A stretch of 64,000 nucleotides of DNA from Galactobacter valiniphilus (GTDB lineage Bacteria > Actinomycetota > Actinomycetes > Actinomycetales > Micrococcaceae): positions 80,993 through 144,992 of the forward strand of contig NZ_QQXK01000006.1 of the NCBI RefSeq assembly GCF_003575975.1, written 5' to 3'. Below the pieces are notes generated by a model, which worked only from the letters and a program-made list of their open reading frames with translations, was not told the origin of the DNA and made no database searches. The position numbers and the translations under genes were made by a program. Each line of letters opens with the position of its first letter. The first letter of the stretch is position 1. Positions 59,855 to 64,000 of the stretch are shown here, one piece after another.

Positions 59855-60676
59855 CTATGCGAGCCACCCCCGCGTGAAGCCGAGCACGCGCTCGCCGTCG
59901 GTGTCCGCGAGCGAGGCGGAGACGAACGCCGTCGCCCCGTCCGAGCTCTGGTACCTGAACACGGGCGAGGGATCGCAGGCTGCCTCGGCGATGGAGGCTC
60001 CCGCGGACTCGGCGCTCTGCGCCGCGGCAAACGCCGCCTCGGTCCGGCGGTAGTAGGCCGGGAGCAGCTCCGCGTAGGGGCCGTCCTCCACCTCGGGACG
60101 CACGGCGTTCTTCACGAAGGAGGTCGCCACGGCGCCGGGCTCCATGACGCTCACGCGCACGCCGAAGCGCTCGGCGACCGGCGCGAGCGATTGCATGAAG
60201 CCCTCCAGCGCAAACTTGGCGCCGCAATAGGCGTCGGCGAAGGGCTGGCCCACGGCGCCGCCCACGCTCGTGACGGACAGAATGCGCCCCTGCCCGGCCG
60301 CCCGCATCCCGGGCAGCACGAGCTTGGTCAGCCGCACCGGGGCGAGGTAGTTCACCTCGATCTGCTCCTCGATGGCGCTCATGTCCAGCTGCTCGGCGGT
60401 GCCGACCATCCCGAGGCCGGCGTTGTTCACGAGCACGTCGATGCCCCCGTACTGCTCCTGCACCGCCGCGACGACGTCGCGGCTCGCCCGTTCATCCGTG
60501 ATGTCGAGGGCGCGGAGGTCGACGCTCACGCCGGCCTCGGCCGCCGCGGCACGCAAGGCGTGCGCGGCGTCGGGCCGGCGCAGCGTCGCGATGACGCGGT
60601 GCCCGCGGCGGGCGAGGTCGATGGCGGCAAAGAGGCCCATGCCGGAGGACGTTCCGGTGATCAGCGTGGTGGTCAT
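59855..60676 (-). CDS. SDR family oxidoreductase
   Basis: A 273-residue classical short-chain dehydrogenase: cofactor site LITGTSSGMGLFAAIDLARRGHRV, NNAG in DVLVNNAGLGMVG, catalytic Ser in VTSVGG and Y-x3-K in AYCGAKFALEGF. The substrate is unknown. TACGCT (minus strand, 60684-60689) ends seven bases before ATG 60676, so it is leaderless. Divergent from the binding protein gene at 60909; two GTGACG hexamers (60702, 60715) lie close to its promoter. Confidence 0.92.
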   Translation of the reverse strand: MTTTLITGTSSGMGLFAAIDLARRGHRVIATLRRPDAAHALRAAAAEAGVSVDLRALDITDERASRDVVAAVQEQYGGIDVLVNNAGLGMVGTAEQLDMSAIEEQIEVNYLAPVRLTKLVLPGMRAAGQGRILSVTSVGGAVGQPFADAYCGAKFALEGFMQSLAPVAERFGVRVSVMEPGAVATSFVKNAVRPEVEDGPYAELLPAYYRRTEAAFAAAQSAESAGASIAEAACDPSPVFRYQSSDGATAFVSASLADTDGERVLGFTRGWLA

Positions 60677-60753
60677 GGGGCGGAGCGTAGGCGCGGCGCG
60701 TGTGACGCGCGAGGGTGACGGGGCACCCAGCAGGGAACTCACAGCCCCCGAGC

Positions 60754-60769
60754 GTGACGGTGCGTGACG
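60754..60769. promoter_or_regulatory. Tandem GTGACG element upstream of the orphan binding protein
   Basis: GCGTGACG-GT-GCGTGACG: the same GTGACG-N4-GTGACG spacing as at 58351. Its centre is about 70 bases upstream of a start predicted from TAGCGT at 60819-60824. Further single GTGACG copies are at 60702-60707 and 60715-60720. Confidence 0.5.
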
Positions 60770-60908
60770 CCGGCGGTCCCCGCGCAACGCGGCCCGCGCG
60801 CCGGCCGCGCCGGGCCCCTAGCGTGATCGGAGGCGCGGCACCCCGCCGCGTCAGACCCCCTGAAGCAGGCGACGCCTGCCAGCACAATCTCTAGCCGGAG
60901 GTGCCCTC

Positions 60909-61997
60909 ATGTCCCACACGGACCCCGCACAGACCCAGCCCGCCTTCCCACCCAGCGAGGAGGCAGGACCCAGCCAGGCCTCGCGCCGCACGCTCTCGCC
61001 CAAACAGCGCCTCGTGGCCGGGATCGGCGCCCTCGCCGTCGTGGCAGCCGCCGTGGGCGGCACGGCGCTGGCACCGAACCGCCCGACGTCGGGCGGGGAC
61101 ACCCAGCGCGCCGCCGCCACGGCGGCGGCCTCCCATGGGCTCGACACCTCGGCGGCCCAGGAGGGCCGCGTGCACCTCGACCAGGTGCCGGCGGCCGTGC
61201 AGCAGCTCAAGGACTCCGGCTTCACGCCGATCCACGCGGGGGAGCTCACGGTGGCAACGACGGGCGCCAGCGCGCCGATCTCGTTTACGGCGGACGACGG
61301 CAAGACGCTCATCGGCTCGGACGTGGACGTGGCCCAGCTGATCGCCGACGGCCTGGGCCTGAAGCTGCGCGTCGAGACGACGGCGTGGGCCGACTGGCCG
61401 CTGGGCGTGCAGAGCGGCAAGTACGATGTGGTGCTCTCCAACGTGGGCGTGACCGAGGAACGCAAGGACCTCTTCGACTTCGCGACCTACCGCCACGGCC
61501 TGCACACCTTCCTCGTGACGAAGGGTCCGCCGCTCAAGGACGTCAAGGAGGCCAAGGACATCGCAGGCCTGAAGATCGTGGTGGGCTCCGGGACCAACCA
61601 GGAGAAGATCCTGACGGCGTGGAACAAGGCCAACGAGAAGGCGGGCCTGGCCCCGGCCGAGCTCGTCTACTACGACGACCAGTCGGCCGCGCTGCTGGCG
61701 CTGAAGTCCGGCCGCGTGGACGCCTCCTTCGGACCCAACCCCACGTCGGTGTACCAGGCGCAGGTGGATCCCGAGCTACGCACCGTGGGGCGCGTGAACG
61801 CCGGCTGGCCGGACAACTCCGACGTGGGCGTCGTGACGGCCAAGGGCAACGGGCTGGTGCAGCCGGTCGCCACGGTGCTGGAGGCCGCGCGGACCTCGGG
61901 CAAGCTCACGGCGGCGCTCACGCGCTGGCAGCTGCAGGGCGAACAGGTGGAGAAGACCGAGGTGAACCCGAAGGGCCTGCCGCGCCAGACCAAGTAG
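60909..61997 (+). CDS. Orphan amino-acid-type ABC substrate-binding protein, paralogue of the 50165 gene
   Basis: A 362-residue type-3 binding protein. It shares long blocks with the operon copy: SGFTPxxxGxLTVATxxxSAP, DVDVAQLIADGLGLKLRVE, WADWPLGVQSGKYDVV, LGPNPT-like FGPNPTSVYQAQV, and KTEVNPKGLPRQTK at the end. About 45 cytosolic residues precede a single hydrophobic helix (LVAGIGALAVVAAAVGGTALA), and there is no lipobox. No permease or ATPase is adjacent, so it may share the transporter encoded at 51296-53226. GGAGGTG precedes ATG 60909. Confidence 0.9.
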   Translation: MSHTDPAQTQPAFPPSEEAGPSQASRRTLSPKQRLVAGIGALAVVAAAVGGTALAPNRPTSGGDTQRAAATAAASHGLDTSAAQEGRVHLDQVPAAVQQLKDSGFTPIHAGELTVATTGASAPISFTADDGKTLIGSDVDVAQLIADGLGLKLRVETTAWADWPLGVQSGKYDVVLSNVGVTEERKDLFDFATYRHGLHTFLVTKGPPLKDVKEAKDIAGLKIVVGSGTNQEKILTAWNKANEKAGLAPAELVYYDDQSAALLALKSGRVDASFGPNPTSVYQAQVDPELRTVGRVNAGWPDNSDVGVVTAKGNGLVQPVATVLEAARTSGKLTAALTRWQLQGEQVEKTEVNPKGLPRQTK

Positions 61998-62025
61998 GCG
62001 CGACGCCCGCGACGGGCAAGCGAAC

Positions 62026-62058
62026 GAGCCGCCGGACCCTTCGTGGGTCCGGCGGCTC
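62026..62058. terminator. Bidirectional terminator
   Basis: Perfect 14-bp stem GAGCCGCCGGACCC / GGGTCCGGCGGCTC, loop TTCGT, between convergent genes. Confidence 0.83.
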
Positions 62059-62067
62059 ATGCCGTTG

Positions 62068-62322
62068 TCAGTGCCTGTGGTCCGGGCGAAACTGCGGATC
62101 GCCCGGGGAGTAGCTGCTCAGGCGCCGGACGGCGTCGTAGCGGACGGCGCCGCCCACGACGGCCACGAGAGAACCGACGAGGAAGAGGAGCGGGCCGAGG
62201 GAGCTCTGCGCGCCCCACGCGGCGACGAGGCCGATGACCACGAGGCAGACGCCCAACGCGATGATCGCGTGGGCTAACGTCACGACGCCCTGTGTGGGGA
62301 GCCTCCTGATGTGCGTCTCCAT
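62068..62322 (-). CDS. Small two-helix membrane protein, 84 residues
   Basis: A soluble start METHIRRLPTQG, then two helices (TLAHAIIALGVCLVVIGLVAAWG and LGPLLFLVGSLVAVVGGAVRYD) and a hydrophilic end. Its family is not recognised. It lies between the orphan binding protein and a lipoprotein gene on the same strand; a ribosome site is weak. Confidence 0.5.
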   Translation of the reverse strand: METHIRRLPTQGVVTLAHAIIALGVCLVVIGLVAAWGAQSSLGPLLFLVGSLVAVVGGAVRYDAVRRLSSYSPGDPQFRPDHRH

Positions 62323-62388
62323 GGGCCAACGCTACGGCTCGGGCAGTGTGCTGTCATCGTCCGCTCGGCTGATCAGCCAACGCCAGCG

Positions 62389-62904
62389 TCACTCGAGCCG
62401 GATCGTCAGATCGGCCTGGCCGATGCCGTGGTCCTCGCTATCGGTGAGCTGCCATTGGGCCTCGAGGATGTCCTTGGCCAGCCGCACGCCGCTGGCGTCG
62501 TTGACCTCGACCTGGATGTAGTCCCAGCGCTTGGGGAGTGCCGTGCCCGCGCGCAGCGTGGAGCGGTTGGCCCCCGATTCGAAGGTGCTCAGGCGATCGG
62601 TCGCGAGGCTCGGGCCGTCGGGGCAACCCGCGCCGTCTGTGGGTGGCAGGCACACGGTCACCGAGGCGACGTCGGCCAGGCGAGCGTTGTCGCCGTTCAC
62701 GAACACCTCGAGGGAATAGCTCCGGCCGCCGTGCGTGCTGGGGTGCGGCTCGGGGTGTGCCGTGCTGGTGCCGTCGGTGGGCACCCCGGGGATGCCGGTG
62801 CCGGAGCACGCGGCCAGGCCGCGCGCCGCCGTGAGCGCGTACGCGAGCAAGGCCGCTGGTCGGCGGGCGGACGGTGTGCTGCGTAGCTGATTCCCCCGGA
62901 TCAT
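62389..62904 (-). CDS. Putative lipoprotein, 171 residues
   Basis: Signal peptide with lipobox GLAACSG (Cys near residue 33) and an export region of moderate hydrophobicity (AALLAYALTAARGLAA). The mature part is a beta-rich domain (RSYSLEVFVNGDNARLADVASVTVCLPP to IGQADLTIRLE) with two Cys that may pair (VCLPPTDGAGC). No family is recognised. Probably monocistronic. Confidence 0.65.
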   Translation of the reverse strand: MIRGNQLRSTPSARRPAALLAYALTAARGLAACSGTGIPGVPTDGTSTAHPEPHPSTHGGRSYSLEVFVNGDNARLADVASVTVCLPPTDGAGCPDGPSLATDRLSTFESGANRSTLRAGTALPKRWDYIQVEVNDASGVRLAKDILEAQWQLTDSEDHGIGQADLTIRLE

Positions 62905-62975
62905 GCTGCGAAGCTAGCCCACGGCGGGCCTCAGGGGAAGGGCAGTCCCGCCGTGCCGGAGGCGGGGAGGGGCAC

Positions 62976-63536
62976 TCAGGTCGGCCGTGCGACGTCGTAC
63001 ACGAGGCGGGCGAAGGGCCCGGCCTGCCGGGCCTCCACGAGCGTGAGGCGCTCCGCGCCCAGGGAGCGGGGGAGGACGGCGTGGCCGTCCTCGAGGGTGG
63101 CCGGCGCCAGCGTGAGGGCCACGCGATCCAGCGCCCCGGCGTCAGCGAAGCGACCCACGAGCTCGCCGCCCCCGAGGATCCAGACGTCGCCGTCGCCGGC
63201 CGCGGCGCGGATCGCCTCGAGGTGATCCGCCGGGTCGCCGGAGACGATGCGCACGTCGGCGCCCTCGGGGACGGGGAGCTCGCGCGAGCTGAAGACGAAG
63301 GTGGGGCGGGAGCCGTGGAAGGTCTGCCAGCGCTCGGGGTGGGCCAGGATGTCCTCGTTCTTCAGGACCCACTCGTAGGTGTGGGAGCCCTCCACGAGCA
63401 CCGAGATGTTCTCGGGGAGGAGGGTGGGGTCCGGTTCCTCGGCTCCGGGGACGGCGAAGAGCCACTCGAGGGAGTGGTCCTTCGTGGCGAGGAAGCCGTT
63501 GAGCGTGCAGGCCGTGTCGAAGATGAAGCGGGGCAT
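62976..63536 (-). CDS. Dihydrofolate reductase/RibD C-terminal-like protein
   Basis: A 186-residue DHFR-fold protein: FIFDTACTLNGFLATKDHSLEWLF (start pattern of the RibD_C family), LVEGSHTYEWVL, FVFSSRELPVPEGADVRIV, DVWILGGGELVGRF (NADPH loop GGG) and LTLAPATLEDGHAVLP. Family members are NADPH reductases, often unrelated to folate or riboflavin. A ribosome site is not obvious; CAT at 63534-63536 is the start. Confidence 0.85.
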   Translation of the reverse strand: MPRFIFDTACTLNGFLATKDHSLEWLFAVPGAEEPDPTLLPENISVLVEGSHTYEWVLKNEDILAHPERWQTFHGSRPTFVFSSRELPVPEGADVRIVSGDPADHLEAIRAAAGDGDVWILGGGELVGRFADAGALDRVALTLAPATLEDGHAVLPRSLGAERLTLVEARQAGPFARLVYDVARPT

Positions 63537-63623
63537 GGACCGAGCCTACGGGGAGGGCCCGACGGCGGGTGGTTGGAGGGGCGGACCCGGCGCCGACCGC
63601 TCCGCCCCTCCACGCGCCATCAG

Positions 63624-63923
63624 CTAGTTGGTGGTGCAGAGGCCTTTGGCGTTCTTACGGAAAGCCTTCGCAGCGCTTTTCGCGGTTCCGGATCCCGTTG
63701 CCGGGGTGTAACCCGCGGGGTACCTGAAGGTGGCAACACCGTACGCGCGATAAGCGCGCTTCTGCGATACGCAACGAAGATCGCCGCCCACGCGCGCTGA
63801 ACCATTGCCCTTGGCCGTTGACGTCTTCCCTAGTCGCTTGCCGTCGGTCATGCGCGAAGCCAGGTTGATCTTGGTTCCCTTGGCGTTGGGACCCGTGCAC
63901 TTGACGATGAGGTGAGCATTCAC
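63624..63923 (-). CDS. Small cationic protein of unknown function, 99 residues
   Basis: A Lys/Arg/Gly-rich protein with three Cys (IVKCTG, LRCVS, GLCTT) and the stretch RYPAGYTPATGSGTAKSAAKAFRKNAKG. No family is recognised and no signal peptide is evident. GTG 63923 has the good ribosome site AGGAAGAG. Codon use and base composition are visibly less GC-rich than neighbouring genes, suggesting recent transfer. It starts ten bases after the stop of a partial gene at the window edge, so they may be one operon. Confidence 0.6.
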   Translation of the reverse strand: MNAHLIVKCTGPNAKGTKINLASRMTDGKRLGKTSTAKGNGSARVGGDLRCVSQKRAYRAYGVATFRYPAGYTPATGSGTAKSAAKAFRKNAKGLCTTN

Positions 63924-63931
63924 GGCTCTTC

Positions 63932-64000
63932 CTACTTCAGGTGGGGGTGGGTCAGTCCGCCGCCGATGAGGAGCATGCGTAGTCGGTAGTGCTCGCGGTT
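63932..64000 (-). CDS. 3' end of an unidentified gene (partial)
   Basis: The frame is open from the window edge to TAG at 63932 and encodes 22 residues, NREHYRLRM...LTHPHLK. It is too short to identify. The only support is codon continuity and the ribosome site of the following gene just beyond its stop. Confidence 0.35.
   Translation of the reverse strand, partial: NREHYRLRMLLIGGGLTHPHLK

Noticed and set aside
60831..60908. Possible riboswitch or attenuator in the leader of the orphan binding protein gene
   Set aside because: A small GCAGGC-GAC-GCCTGC hairpin exists at 60865-60879, but no SAM, cobalamin, glycine or T-box consensus elements are visible, and an alternative -10 (CAATCT) closer to the gene would remove most of the leader.
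1..64000. CRISPR arrays, rRNA or tRNA genes, IS elements
   Set aside because: No regularly spaced repeats, no rRNA signatures, no cloverleaf with T-loop GTTCAA context apart from the tmRNA, and no transposase motifs were seen by eye. A tRNAscan or ISfinder run would be decisive.

Overview
The window is high-GC DNA with short intergenic gaps, many 4-base start/stop overlaps, and frequent GTG starts. It looks like chromosome of a Gram-positive actinobacterium of the order Micrococcales. The strongest lineage clues are an actinobacterial E1-E2 fused 2-oxoglutarate dehydrogenase (Kgd), an RsrA/SigH redox pair, the 24-residue ribosomal protein bL37, and a tmRNA tag AESKRTDFALAA of the Micrococcaceae type. 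The family is inferred; the genus is not resolved. Many genes have a TAnnnT -10 box ending 6-8 nt before the start codon, which implies leaderless transcription.

Left part (1-26 kb): housekeeping. An OB-fold/DUF3159 pair is followed by two TrkA-type RCK proteins divergent from a KimA-like potassium transporter, a TRAM-domain RNA methyltransferase, aconitase, and dxs with a DUF402 gene. Next come ftsE-ftsX with a LytM-type hydrolase, then smpB and ssrA (tmRNA), a HutD-like gene, a pair of fluoride channel genes with hisN, and rsgA-aroA-doxX. These last genes are divergent from sigH-rsrA. Perfect GGAAT-N18-GTT sequences (SigR/SigH promoter consensus) lie upstream of both sigH and ssrA, which suggests one redox regulon linking the sigma factor with ribosome rescue.

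Middle (26-47 kb): bL37, an SGNH hydrolase, kgd, and two CNNM/CBS-domain membrane proteins preceded by a possible 60-codon leader ORF. A Zur-box-controlled znuACB operon lies close to a Fur/Zur regulator. Then come an MBL-fold hydrolase, an SseA-type sulfurtransferase, an alcohol dehydrogenase with an odd N-terminal extension, HIT, EamA and VOC genes, and a very long HrpA helicase.

Right part (46-64 kb): accessory. A small cluster of NAD(P)-binding proteins includes a truncated paralogue, next to an FAD oxidase that has lost its FAD-binding loop, so this spot has suffered deletions. It is followed by a tightly overlapping minus-strand operon from about 58.3 to 50.2 kb: FAD/NAD(P)-binding protein, two luciferase-like monooxygenases, a GNAT acetyltransferase, and an amino-acid-type ABC permease, ATPase and binding protein. 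The gene set resembles organosulfur (S-modified cysteine) salvage operons. A second, orphan binding protein paralogue sits at 60.9 kb. The tandem element GTGACG-N4-GTGACG occurs upstream of both the operon head and the orphan gene, at about the same distance from the predicted transcription starts. This putative two-binding-protein regulon is the best candidate for a little-described system here. The window ends with an ArsR/SRPBCC pair carrying its own operator palindrome, an SDR, a lipoprotein, a RibD-like reductase, and a lower-GC small cationic protein that may mark the edge of a foreign segment.
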